Below the pieces are notes generated by a model. That model saw only the letters and a program-made list of their open reading frames with translations. It had not been told where the DNA came from and did no database searches. From Hygrocybe punicea (taxonomy: Eukaryota > Basidiomycota > Agaricomycetes > Agaricales > Hygrophoraceae), in assembly GCA_963556145.1 (NCBI GenBank), contig OY744464.1, positions 4,650,001-4,714,000 on the forward strand: a stretch of 64,000 bases of DNA. The letters are read 5' to 3'. This document shows, in pieces, positions 45,799 through 57,288 of this stretch; the stretch's first letter is position 1; the number at the start of each line of letters is the position of its first letter. The position numbers and the translations under genes are program-made.

Positions 45799-48012
45799 TT
45801 ACAGGCGGCCGGTCTCGTAGTCCCGCTTCAACATCGCCAACCTTGAGGTCGACCGTTTGAGATTGACGTGGAGCCGCTGGAACTCTTGACCGAAGTGGAC
45901 GAGGTGACGGTTGACGTTGGTGCCCAGGGCTCCCAGCTCCTCCGTAAGGACCGCCAGCCACGCCGACACCTGCTCGTAATTTTCCATCGTCAAAACAAAC
46001 GGGTTTGCTGCCGAGGCCGCCCTAAGCCTTTTCGTCGGCCGCTCTTCCTCCGACTCTTCCTCGTCTTCGTCATCATCCTCGACCGATTCCACATCCTCGA
46101 CCCGCGGTTTGCTCGTTGAGGCCCAGGCAGGCCTACTGCGGATCGGCTTTGTCGTGAATGACAACGGCTTCCTCATGCCGACCGCGACCTCTTTGCCCTT
46201 TCTGGTATCCACCTTGCGCCGACCCCCGCCCGTCCGGTGTGTAGTGTTAGTACATCTTTTCTTCAGCCTCCGGCATCGTTCGCACACGTAGCCCGTGACG
46301 CCTCAACATGCCTCTTGAGCCTTGACGCAGTTGGTGCAGGCTTGTAGAGGAAACGGCCCGGTGAACTGTTACCAGGATCAGTGACTAAAGAACAAATGAA
46401 CCAACACAGGAACTCACCATCGTACCAGCCAAATCTCTGATCTCTACGCCCGGCATATCTACGTCTTCTGTGTCTCTGGTGCCGGGTCGACGGGGCCTTC
46501 CTCTGGCTCAACTGCGACTTCGCCTTCCGGAATCAACCCAGTCCCTGGTTCACCCGCGACCGACGCGTTTGCTTCAGCTCGCCGTTCCTCGCTGAGCTGC
46601 CGCCGATACGCGGCTCCATCCTTTTCAACCCGGTCCGCTTCTTGAGTCCAGTGCTGCTCGTGCTGTTCTATTCTAAGTATGGCCAGTCAGGGGTACACCC
46701 GCAGTGCTCTGGGGCTGTACTCGGACCCGTACCCGTCACGGGTACGTACCCGAGGCCAAAAGTACGGGTATGGCACGGGTTTTGCAGGGGTACAGGAAGA
46801 AACATGCAAAATACCCCATTTTTACCTGTTTTTGGTGGTTTTTATGGTTATTGTGGACAGAATACTGGCCGGATCCCTTTAGTGTAAAGGAACACAATGT
46901 TCAGAATACTGTGGGGAGTGTTGAGAGCATTTTTACATATTTTTACAAGCAATGATTCTCATTATATCCCTCAAAAACATGCAAAATACCCCATTTTTAC
47001 CTGTTTTTGGTGGTTTTTATGGTTATTGTGGACGGAATACTGGTCGGATCCCTTTAGTGTAAAGAAGCACAATGTTCAGAATACTGTGGGGAGTGTTGAG
47101 AGCATTTTTACATATTTTTACAAGCAATGATTCTCATTATATCCCTCAAAAACATGCAAAATACCCCATTTTTACCTGTTTTTGGTGGTTTTTATGGTTA
47201 TTGTGGACGGAATACTGGTCGGATCCCTTTAGTGTAAAGAAGCACAATGTTCAGAATACTGTGGGGAGTGTTGAGAGCATTTTTACATATTTTTACAAGC
47301 AATGATTCTCATTATATCCCTCAAAAATAGCGAAAAATACCCCAAAAATTGAGTTTTTGATGTTTCTTCTCCCAAAAAAAATACAGCCCATACCCGCGTG
47401 GGTACTGCGGGTATTCTGAGGCTGGACTCGTACCCTTAACCCGTGGTACCCGTACTCTTAACCCCTGGGGGTATTGCATACCCTTGACCTGCCCTAATTC
47501 TAAGCCGCTCCCGCCTTTCCTCTGCCGCCTTTCGCCTTTTCTCTGCCTCCGCTCGTGCCTTTGCCTCTGCCAACCGTCTGGCCTCCTCTTCCCGCGTAGC
47601 CGCTTCCTTGTCCACCCGCCGTCTAGCTTCCTCCTTTTCCTGCCTCTCTCGGTCCGCCGCTTCTTTCAGCCACCCTTCGACATCGTTAGCGTACGATTGG
47701 CGGTCGGCCCATAGCGGTGGTGTTACTGGCCTCATACCACTAGCTCGGAGTTCCACGACGATTCCATGATAAGCGCGCTAGTGGGATGACATGAGCTATC
47801 TTAGGACATGCGTAATCAATCGGGAAACTCACTAGCGCTTTCTTGCGGCCGCTTACCCATCGCTGGGCCATCCCCTCGTTGCCATCTACCATCGTAACGA
47901 GGTCATCGCTGTGAAACACGGTGACCGCGTTAACGGCCTCTTCGTAGTCCGCCCGGACATCGGGTTCGATGCTTTCGATGAAGGCGAGGAAGTTGTCATA
48001 GGTTTGGGACAT
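45799..48012 (-). pseudogene. Antisense coiled-coil / six-cysteine protein gene of gypsy-1
   Basis: Exons on the minus strand: 48012-47833, 47777 to 46418 (split by a transposon at 46678-47497) and 46365-45799, with GTGAGT...CTAG and GTGAGT...ACAG introns at the same places as in gypsy-2. The N-terminus is MSQTYDNFLAFIES and runs to QRWVSGRKKAL. A Glu/Arg/Lys coiled coil follows, then six Cys at 46338-46252 spaced C-x2-C-x6-C-x7-C-x2-C-x6-C. The codon right after the third Cys is TGA (46305-46303), where the relatives have Arg. The C-terminal helical region matches gypsy-2 and gypsy-3. The gene is broken by the stop and the insertion. Confidence 0.8.
46678..47497. mobile_element. Non-autonomous hAT-like element with 175-bp tandem repeats
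   Basis: It is flanked by the 8-bp duplication ATTCTAAG (46670-46677 and 47498-47505). The imperfect inverted ends start TATGGCCAGTCAGGGGTA and TAGGGCAGGTCAAGGGTA. Subterminal parts are rich in GGGTACCCGTAC-like palindromic steps. Inside, a 175-bp unit starts at 46803, 46978 and 47153. The unit gives short open frames but no transposase. The 8-bp duplication and ends suggest hAT mobilisation. It lies in the coiled-coil exon of the gypsy-1 antisense gene. Confidence 0.8.
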
Positions 48013-48183
48013 GGTGGGCGTGTGATGGTGTAGAGGAAAGGTCGGATCAACAAAGAGATTTTTTTTATTTTTTTTTACTTTGCCGTTGTTTGGCCGCTCA
48101 CGTGATTGGCCACATTCGCGACCCGCATTTGGAGACCCCATATTCTCGACCACGGATGGTCTCTATTAGAAGACCCAAGGAGA
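48013..48183. other. Gypsy-1 region before the 3' LTR, with polypurine tract
   Basis: CCAAGGAGA at 48175-48183 precedes the LTR. The conserved GGATGGTCTCTATTAGAAG block lies at about 48155. A poly-T stretch around 48060-48075 is near the start of the antisense gene. Confidence 0.55.
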
Positions 48184-48968
48184 TGTAGAGGGTCCTCGAC
48201 CCTCTGAGGCCGTAACATCGATATCTCGCGAATCCGCTCGAACCCGACGTCTCTAGCAATCTACGCTCGAACCCGACGCAACCCGACGCAACCCGATGCA
48301 TACCGACTAGCACGGCCGCTCACGTACCTGGTCGGTCCATCTCCTAAACTCATGGAACTTCAAATATCAAAGATAGATCTCATCGGACTGGAATCCCGAC
48401 ATCGGACTTGCCTTATTCGCGCCTAGCGTCTCCCTTATGGAGATATAGTAAAGTATATTACATCTTTTACGGTTTTTATATCTTCCACCCATTTTCCCTG
48501 TCATGGTCGCCTTGCAACCCCCTTCCTACTTTTCCATTTTTATTCTCCTTTGTTTTCTCTCATCGGCTGAGGACTCTCGTCCGAATCTAGGTACAGAAAT
48601 TTGTAGTATAAAAACGGTGCCCAAGCGCCGTCTCTGAATAAGAAACCAGTTCCCCCGTTTCCTCTCTCTGAGAATTAGTCTCTCAGTAAAATCCATCGCA
48701 CACATTGCTCGTCGGATTCCTCGACACTCTCCCCATCATTCTACCACCTTTATCTCTACGTCCCTCATCACCCGACACCCGGCCCGCCGTACCCGACATC
48801 GTCGGCTTCGACCGGTCTTGATAGATTTCAGTAGTTTACTCGGCGGCTTCTTACCATTTATATCCTATCATTTTACTGAAGCTTGTTAGACTATTCCTAG
48901 TCACTTCTACGCTGACCCCCACAGGCTTAGGATTTCTATTCCGCAGCCACCCCGACCTCGCCTTTACA
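48184..48968 (+). repeat. Gypsy-1 3' LTR
   Basis: 785 bp, TGTAGAGGG to TTTACA. Its last 466 bases match 1-475. It is followed directly by gypsy-3 gag codons. Confidence 0.9.
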
Positions 48969-49200
48969 CTGGGACTTCATACACATTTCCAGAGTACTAT
49001 ACGACAACGGCAGTTTATCAAATAAACAACGGAATATGTATTTCGCCAACAGATTTGATTCAGATCTTCGTCAACATGTTGAAGAGCGACTCCATTACCT
49101 TCTTCCTGGTCATTTCCACGATGATCCATACCTGGTTGATATTTTCCACGATGCCGCATTATTTTTACTTTCTGGTTACCGTTCCGTTCCAGAATCCATT
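48969..49200 (+). pseudogene. gag: Gypsy-3 gag fragment
   Basis: Reads FIHISRVLYDNGSLSNKQRN and on through DLRQHVEERLHYLLPGHFHDDPYLVDIFHDAALFLLSG, in pieces matching the gypsy-1 and gypsy-2 gag core (FIRISGFLLDKGRISPRERN; HFHDDPYNFQEFHNC). The upstream part of this gag must lie left of position 1, across gypsy-1. Gypsy-1 therefore landed in the gypsy-3 gag gene. Confidence 0.75.
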
Positions 49201-50395
49201 GTCACTGCAGCCCCCATTGCCATTTCCAGTCCTGATTCCGCTCCCGCTCCCATACCCGTCGCAGTCATTTCACCTCCAGAACAGGTCCCGTCCTCGATCC
49301 TGCCCACTGTCATTCATTCCATCCCCCATGTTCATTCCAGTCTGTCCCTGTCATCGTGTTCCCCGTCCCCATCCATTCCGGTGCCCGTTGAGACCGTTAT
49401 TTTTTTACAGGTTTTGTCGTCCAGTCCCGTGTTGTTCCCATCCGAGCCCTTCCCAATTTATCAATGCTGGTCATTGATTCCATCTTGCCTTCCGGTCCCG
49501 ATTTATCCAATCTGTTTCCTATTTCATCCCCATCGTCTCCGGTTTCGTCCCCTCTGCTCTCTGTCTATGAACTCGTGCCGGACCTGCTCCCATTTGCTCC
49601 AGATTCTCCAGATATAGACATTCCGTCCCCATTATTGCCGCCATATTGTCTCCCCTCCCAGTCTATCAAGATTCCGTCCAAGTTGGTTGAGTGTCCCATA
49701 CCCGTTTCTATTCCGGATCCATTACCCCCTCCGTTTCCATCACCCCTTGTCATTTCTGCGTATCGTTTCCGGTTCTGTCCTCGCCCACTTGGGGCACTCT
49801 ATTGTCTCCGGTTCCCTCCTCGCCCACTTGGGGCACTTTGTTGTCTCTGCCCACTTGGGGCACCCCGTCGTTTTTAGACCCATCACGCGGCGCACCCCTT
49901 GTATGGGATCGTGTTGGTGTCGGCACTCCAGTTCTCAATTTTATATTGTTCCTCATTTCCGCTTTCATCTTATTTTGTCATCGTATATTGGACCTCCACC
50001 CCCTCGACACCTCGCTTGAATTTTTGCAAGAAGCTCTTCATCTCCTCTTGTCGTTCCGCCTCTGCTCTTCTTTCAGAAACTCTTGTGGGGATACAGATTC
50101 GTTTCTGACTCCTATTTTTGCGTTTTCGCCTTCTGTTCCGCTTTCTGCTCCTGCTTCCGTATCTCACTTATTTATATCTTCATTTCTGTTTCTAGTTTTC
50201 TTTGTTTCCCGCCCTTTCCGGTCCCATTTCATTTCCGTCGTATTCTGGTGCCGTCCTCCACCTCGACCACCAGATTCCATTTCACTTAGTTTTCCGTTTC
50301 ACCCTTTCCATCTATAGATTTTATTATGTACTCTTTCAGTTTATGTACATTGTCCTGCATTCCATTTCCCATCCCTTTCCGTTCATTTCCCCCTT
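49201..50395. other. Gypsy-3 interior without pol
   Basis: Pyrimidine-rich sequence resembling the Ser/Pro-coding lead-in of gag. A CCCACTTGGGGCAC unit is repeated three times at about 49785-49865. No RT, RNase H or integrase motif is found in any frame. Either pol was deleted or this copy derives from a non-autonomous relative. Confidence 0.6.
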
Positions 50396-51844
50396 TTATT
50401 CCCTTCCCCCTTTATTGAGTTTCATGTCGATTAGGTCGAGTTGACCAAGGATGTGGGCTTGGTTCGTGTGGAGTCAGTTTAGCTCCTTTGTCCAACGGGT
50501 TAGCTTTGTGTGGACCTCTGCGACGTATTCAGATAGGCCGTTTGTGATAATCGAGATCTCCCGTTGTGTTTCCGTTGCCATCTTCCACATAGCCTGGACG
50601 TGCTCGACGATTCTGGCTCCAATCTGCGGCCGTTTGAATGGATTCTCTCGTCTCCCATTGTCCCGCTCTGATTCCATGTCCGGTTCAACGTCGATGCCTC
50701 TCCGGCCCATAGCTTGGGCTTCTTCACCGGCTTTGGAATCTTCTTTGCGACAATCTTCCTCTTTGGACTTCCCGCCTTCGCCTTCCCTTTCCATTCCGCT
50801 TTCCCAGTTCCAGTGGCCAGTCCCTTCGTCAATAATCCGCAGCATCGTTTCAGCCTTTTGCATCGGTCACACGCATACCCTCGATTCTGCGACAAACTGC
50901 GTTGGTGGTCATGCACGCATCACACTGTCGGATCTGGAATGACTGCATGTACTATGGATTAGTTAGGCACAACGGATATATGAGTCCGCGAGATATTACT
51001 TACCCCAGGAAGCTTTCCCTTTGGTCCCATGTCCCCATTTCCGCTTGTGTTTGAAAAGTCGTCCCCACTATTGTACTCTCCACAAACGGTCTTGTTGTCT
51101 CAGATGGCCTTTTTGTTTTTGAGCGCCTTAAGAGCTTGGAGCCTCTCGTATTTCTGGAGTTGTTGCTCGGCCCAGTCGCTGTCCATATCCTCATCCTCGT
51201 CCTCATTTCCATGCACGCTGGCTTGTCCTGTCTCCTCCTGGTCCCTTTCTGCGGCTTCCTCAGCCTCCCTTTTTGCTGCCTCTGCCGCCTTTGCCCTTTC
51301 TGCCTCCTTGATCCGCTTCGCTTCCGCCCTCCTATTTATCTCCTCCTTGTACATCCGCAATTCCTCTGCACATTTCCGCTTGAGCTCTGCCGCCTCCATG
51401 ACCCGTTGTCTCCTTGCTTCCTCCTCCTTTTCCTCCTGCAACCATGATGCTTCCTCGACTTCCCAACGCACCGCCTCTTCCCGTTCCCGCTTCATGAACT
51501 CCTCACGATTCCGCAACCATTCCTCGACCTCGACCACCATCTCTCCGCCCATCAAGAAGTCCTTCAGTTCTGTCACGTCAATTCCGTTGTCCCAGATTTC
51601 CGTCGATATTCCCCTGTAGTTCTGCTGCCGGGTATCGTTAGTTCATGCCGTTCACGGGAATGGAATCTCTTACCATGGCCCGTCATCGCCTCACCACCCA
51701 TTGCTGTGCCTCATTCTCGAATCCATTGCATACAATATCGATTCCGGCTGCGTCAACTTCTAGTAACTCGGCTACGGCGTTCTCAAAGTCTTGCCACGTT
51801 TCCACATCAAGAGTGTTGAGGAAGTTGTCGTATTCTGTTGACAT
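50396..51844 (-). pseudogene. Antisense coiled-coil / six-cysteine protein gene of gypsy-3
   Basis: On the minus strand, starts MSTEYDNFLNTLDVE at 51844, with QWVVRR then TGA (51685-51683), a GTAAGA intron, then NYRGISTEIWDNG and a Glu/Lys/Arg coiled coil (51576-51100). The six-Cys cluster at 50924-50839 has the same C-x2-C-x6-C-x7-C-x2-C-x6-C spacing, followed by the helical tail with a TGA at 50474-50476 and open codons to TAA at 50396-50398. At least two stops stand where the relatives have other residues. The domain order is identical to gypsy-1 and gypsy-2, though the sequence is well diverged. Confidence 0.75.
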
Positions 51845-52021
51845 CTGGCATTGGTGTTGGTGTTTGTTGGGTTTGCTAGGATTGTTGGGCTTGTTGAGGT
51901 TGTTGTCAAGATTGTCGAAGTCGCGTTGAAAAGTTTTCTTGTTTGTATTTGTTGCCCCATCACGTGACCATTATTTCCTTGTCCAGCCGTTTTGCCCACC
52001 CCGTTTTGGTAGCTCCGGATT

Positions 52022-54887
52022 AGTGTTGCCACGACTTGACTAGTCATAGTCGCAACTATGTAGTCATGACTACAACTAGACTATATACACATAAATTGAT
52101 GTAGTCGAAGTCGAAGTCACGGCTTCGACTAGTCAAGCTGCGACTTCGACTAATATATCGACTATGGTCAGTCCATTAGTAAAAAGAATATATATTAAAA
52201 TAAATTTACAGTGTATTTCAAAAACCTTGTCAGTAAGCGAAAAAAAAAACCGAGGCAGCTTACAAAGCTGCTCGGCCACTTCCAGGCAACTGTGGCTGAA
52301 GCTCTTAAGTGACAAAAACAACAGTTCTCAAGCAAGAACAGGACTAATTGAGCTTGAGGGCATCAACCCCAGTTGGGTGAGGATGCATTACATCATTTTT
52401 GAATATTTTCTGTGTACATAAGTGCAAGTGGGTGTTGTCAGATGATTATCAGAGATATATTTCAGTCATGTATCAATTTGGATACCATTACTCACTCAAA
52501 TAATACTGAAATTATTCTAAGTAAATTCAAAGCATTTATAATAACTATACATTTGTTTAAGAATTTTTGGGATGCTCTCTAAGCTCACCATAAATCTTTT
52601 ATACAATTCATCCATGGAGATTTCCTTTTTTGGGTGAGCAACATGGTTTCTCATTAAAATTATCTGATGTACACAGAAAATATTCTAAAATGGTGTAATG
52701 CATCCTCACCCAACTGGGGTTGATGCCCTCAAGCTCAATTAGTCCTGTTCTTGCTTGAGAACTGTTGTTTTTGTCACTTAAGAGCTTCAGCCACAGTTGC
52801 CTGGAAGTGGCCGAGCAGCTTTGTAAGCTGCCTCAGTTTTTTTTTTTTTTGCTTACTGACAAGGTTTTTGAAATACGCTGTAAATATTATAAAAATAAAT
52901 AAGAGTAGGCGGAGGGGGAGGGGAAACAGAGGAGGGAGGGAGGGGAAACGGAGGAGGAGGGGAGGGGAAACGGAGGAGGGAGGGAGGGGAAACGGAGAGG
53001 AGGGGTCGCCCCTGACCTCACCATCATCCTTGTGGTCCGTCCTCATCCCTGTCCTCGTGGTCCATTGCCTCTGGTTGCTGTCATTCCCGTCTTCCGGGTC
53101 CCCGTCGCCTTCATCTTCCTCGTTCGACCTGGCCACCCCCGTTTCTGCATCCTTCTTGTCCATGTCCGGCACGGTTGCTCATTGTCATCCTCATTGTCCT
53201 GGTGTCCGTCATTGTTGTCATTGCCATCCCTGCTGTTGTCGTTCCGGTCATCGTCACCATCCCCATTCCCATCCCCATTGTCGTCCCTGTTCTCATCGTT
53301 GCAGTCATCCTTCGCACTCCGTGTTTTCGCGAGGTTGGATGGGGCTGGGGTGTTTCCATGGGCGTCTGTGCGTGCTCACTACCTCGCGAACAACGGGGGC
53401 ACGTCAATTGATGCGCTCCGTGTTTTCGCGAGGTTGGATGGCGCTGGGGACGTCCCATGGGCGTCCACCTCGTTTCTGTCATCCGTTGCCCATCCCCGTT
53501 CCCGTGCTCACTGTCCTCGTCGTCGCCATCGTCGTCGTCCCCATTGCCGTTGATACGCACTCAGCCATCCTGAGCTCCGATTTCATATATTTTGCGATTC
53601 CTTGCGATTTGATGCGACTTACCACTCTTCGACCTTCCGATCGCATCGCGACTATTGCGATCTTCTGCGACTTCAGAGATATTTAGTTATTGCACTTCAA
53701 AGTATTTCCTTTGTTCTCTTTGTTCTCTATATTCATTTATCGTTCTCCCTACCTATCCTTTCTTCTATATGCCCTTTATCTCACATATCTCCTTTTAGTA
53801 TCATCCTTTCATCTCTCTTCCTTTGTCCTGACAGCTTATATACCTGCCTGTATGAGCCACTAGACAGAGAACCCCCAGAGAATCAAGACAGACCCTCATT
53901 CCCCCTTCGTCTCAGAGCTTCCCCTTCATCCTAGTTCATTTCTCTTCATATTCTATCACGTTCTCTCACTGTCCGACCCTTCGATCTCACTGCGACTTTT
54001 GATTTTATTGTAACTCTTCGATTTTGATCGCACCATTCCAGTTTTGATCGCAGCACTTCTCCAGAGTTTCTCATCCACTTCTATTCATTCTCCTTCATTT
54101 CCTATACTAGTGTAGGCTTTCCGAAGCTTCCTTGCACCTTTTCACCTTTAGTAGTTGTAGGATTTCCCTTCTTATAGCTACATATAGTGTATCACCGTCG
54201 TCGTCCCCGTGGCCGTTGTCCTTCTTGTCCCGGTCTCCATTGTCCTTGTTGTCCCGTTCCCCCATTGTCATCTTCCCGTTGTCGTAGTCGCCGTTCCCAC
54301 TTTGTCGTCGTCTTCCCGTTCTCGCTGTCGTTGCGTTCATCGTTGTTTTTGTCTTCATTTACCCCATTGTCCTCATTCCCGTTGTCCTCATTCTTGCTGT
54401 CATGGTCGGCCTGGGTTGTCCCCGTTCTCGGCTGCATCCCATCTGCTTGTCACTGTTGCCGTGTTCACGTTCGTTTGGCGTGAGGGTGCGGGAAAAAAAC
54501 CTAAAGATGTTTAAGTAGTTAGTAGAATAAACCGAATTACACTTACCTTGCTACACGTAATCGTTGTGTGATTGAGTTTGTTCCAGCTGACCAAACAAGG
54601 TCACATGGTCCGTGCGCGGCGAGAAGGGTATATAAGCCGCCCCCAAACTCTTTCAAATCTGCTCTCGAGCCATTTAAATTTACAGGTCATGAATAAATAA
54701 ATAAAATTATATAATTATTACAGTACCGACTACAGTCGGCTAACTCAGCTCAACTACAGCTTGCCAGATTGGCATAGTCAAAGTCAAGTTGATCGGATAG
54801 TTGTAGTCGAGTCGGAGGTCGACTCGGCTAATATCGGCTATGACTACAACTTCAAGTCGACTGCTAGTTGTAGTCGCAGCAACACTA
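52022..54887. mobile_element. Non-autonomous hAT element, 2.87 kb
   Basis: The 8-bp duplication CTCCGGAT is at 52014-52021 and 54888-54895. The inverted ends are TAGTGTTGCCACGACT and TAGTGTTGCTGCGACT, a typical hAT terminus. Subterminal parts are full of GACTAGTC/TAGTCG-like repeats. Inside are an inverted repeat (52195-52425 against 52665-52895), a purine-rich GGAGGGAGGGGAAACGG block (52910-53000) and GTCGTC/GTCCTC minisatellites (53000-53560, 54190-54480). A block starting CTCCGTGTTTTCGCGAGG occurs twice (about 53319 and 53417). No transposase. It lies in gypsy-3 between the antisense gene and the LTR. Confidence 0.85.
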
Positions 54888-55063
54888 CTCCGGATCGCCC
54901 CTCCCGACGCTTCAATACCCACTGGCTTTGACTCCGTTCATGTTGTATTCCCGTTTCCGCCTGTTTCGACATCGCTTCCACTCCTTTTATTCCCACGACC
55001 CCAGGATCTTTGTTACTTCGTATGGATCGACCAGGGATGGTCTCAATCTGAGTCCTGACCAGA

Positions 55064-55644
55064 TGTAGAGGCTCCGGATCGTGTGGATCCATTTCCCCTT
55101 CATATCAGACACCACTCCCGTCCATTCCCATTCCTATATCATCGATTCTGCTCATTCCTATTGATTCCGCTCCAGATTCCACCTCCGGAATCGTTCCTAC
55201 TCAAGATGCAATGTCCCTAACAACCTGGAATCAGTACATTTATAGTTATATATCATGTATCTTCATTTCCCGTCTCCTAGTACATAGCACCACTCACCCT
55301 ATCCTTCACTCCACTTGCCCCTATCATTTACAGCCTTCATTTGTAGTACATAGTTACTACAGCACAGGATCCCTCACAGTAGTATAAAAGTAGCACATTT
55401 ACACTACAAAACAATATAGAAATACAGGTTATTACAGGGCACTTCAGTTCTATTTCTTAGTCCACTCTTCATATCATTGACACCGCTCTTCATCCTTTCC
55501 CCACACTCACCCTCTGATTCCGGAACCCCTGGATTCAGGTTGGATTGACCTCTCTAAAGAAACTAATTCCTCAGATCACTTTCTAGCTGATCACCACTTT
55601 TCATAGATTCCTCTTCTGGGTCTCCAACAGAACTCGCCGTCACA
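55064..55644 (+). repeat. Gypsy-3 3' LTR
   Basis: TGTAGAGGCTCC to CTCGCCGTCACA. It is preceded by GGATGGTCTCAATCTGAG, as before the other gypsy 3' LTRs. About 581 bp, related to but well diverged from the gypsy-2 LTR, with the same CTCGCCGTCACA end. Confidence 0.75.
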
Positions 55645-56197
55645 TTGGGTTCATCCGGATTTGTGAGATATCGACAATATGGACTCAGGAGTCTCTACAC
55701 CAGGTTGGACCTGGGTTGGTTGTTTCCAGTGGATGCATGGTGGTGGTGGCATACAAGTCTCTCTGTGTGGGTGTCCCAATGCATCATATGTTGTACATGC
55801 GACAATGGCTGGGTTGACCCCGTGTTGGCCTTTCTTGGTGGTGGTGGTGTTGGTGTTGCGTGGTGGTGATGGTGGTACGGTGCCGTGTTCTGTTATATAT
55901 GAATAAAATCAATGAAAAAATCAATAAAAATACATACCACGAAAGAGCAGGGGTGCCCCCACTGCTTGTTGACTGTCACTCCACCCCATTCATGTTTGTT
56001 TGCGTGCATGCGCATCTTGGACGCGTTGTTGTTGGCATCCAACGTAGCCATCCTTGTGGTTGTGGCCATTGTGGTGGCAATCATCATTGTCATCGTTGTT
56101 GTCATAGTGGTAGTGGTGGTGGTGTGGCCATTGACAGGTAACTGAAATGTTAGTTAGTGTTGAATAAAATAAAATAAAATAAAATAAAAATGTACAT
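55645..56197. other. Interval between LTRs, no gene seen
   Basis: GGTGGTGGTG-type and GTTGTTGTCATNGT-like simple repeats (55740-55880, 56030-56130) and an (AAAAT)n run near 56163-56190. No supported coding frame. Confidence 0.5.
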
Positions 56198-56802
56198 TGT
56201 AGAGGCTCTGGATCATGTGGATCTGTATCCTCTTCATATCTGACTCCATTCCTGTCCATTCCCATTCCTGTATCATCGATTCCACTTGATTCTGGTCCCT
56301 CCTATCAATATTGATTTCGCTCTGGATTCCACCTCCGGAATTGTTCGTGTTCGCAATGCAATGTCCCTAACGACCCGGAATCAGTATGTATATAGTTGTA
56401 TATCATATATCTTCATTTCCCGTCCCCCTAGTACATAGCACCACTCCTCCTATCCTCCTCTCCACTCACCCCTATCATTTACAGCCTTCACTTGTAGTAC
56501 ATAGTTACTACAGTACAGGATCCTTCATAGTAGTATAAAAGTAGTACATTTACACTACAAAACCATATAGAAATACAGGTTATTGTCCCACTTCAGCTCT
56601 ATTTCTTAGTCCTCTCTTTGTATCATCTACACCTCTCTTTGTTCTTTCCCCCACACCCTCCCTCTGATTCCAGAACCCCCAGATTTGGGTTGTATTGATT
56701 AGACAATTCTTTAAGAAACTGAATTCCTCAGATCACTTCTTAGCTGATCATCCCCTTTCCATAGATTCCTCATCCAGGTCTACAATCGAACTCGCCGTCA
56801 CA
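56198..56802 (+). repeat. Lone LTR of the gypsy-3 type
   Basis: TGTAGAGGCTCTGG to CTCGCCGTCACA, about 605 bp and clearly similar to 55064-55644. I see no matching target duplication and no pol beside it, so it is a solo LTR or a leftover of a deleted copy. Confidence 0.7.
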
Positions 56803-57288
56803 ATGTGGGCCCCTGCCACCCATTTTGTCAACCTCGGGTGCTTCATCATCCTCATTTGGTGTACATTGTGGGCATTGTTGGTGGTTGTAGAGTGACTTTG
56901 GGTGAGTTTGGAAGTCAGCCAAGTGGCCAACTGGGGAATATCAGTTTGTGGTTCAAACTCAGTTTGAAACTGTTTTGGCCTGCAGCCAAATCTTCAAACC
57001 GGAGACCAAATGGTTCGGTCCCAGCCAAAATTTCCCAAACCAAAACCTAAACCAAAACCGGTGGTTTCAGTTCAGTCTAAACCAGGTTTGGGTTGGTCTG
57101 AGACTGAACTTCCCCAACACTAAGCTCCACCAAACTTATATACCCCAGAAGGAGACCTCCTGTCCCCAGGAATTACTGCCGCCTTCCTGGGTAAGATTTT
57201 CTACTATATTTGCTCTTTATCTAATATCTCCACTCTGTAGATCTACAGTTTTTTGGTTTTTACTCTTAAACTCCATTACATCGTCTTT
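56803..57288. other. Leader before the gag-like pseudogene
   Basis: Repeats of the type AAACCNNTTTGG (about 56950-57110). A possible intron (GTAAGATTTTCTAC to CTGTAG, 57190-57240) precedes the ATG at 57289. No gene. Confidence 0.4.

Larger units (their letters stand above)
1..48968 (+). mobile_element. Gypsy-1, Ty3/gypsy LTR retrotransposon split by element X
   Basis: Order of parts: truncated 5' LTR (1-475), primer-binding site, gag-protease, RT-RNaseH-integrase, [element X 6742-45553], last pol codons and stop (45561-45583), antisense gene (45799-48012), 3' LTR (48184-48968). The two LTR copies overlap over 475 bp and differ by a 9-bp indel and about ten substitutions, mostly transitions. 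This makes it clearly older than gypsy-2. Its 3' LTR abuts gag codons of another gypsy copy (gypsy-3), so gypsy-1 is inserted in that gag gene. It is dead: a deletion plus frameshift in gag, three stop codons in pol, a stop in the antisense gene, and two transposon insertions. Confidence 0.9.
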
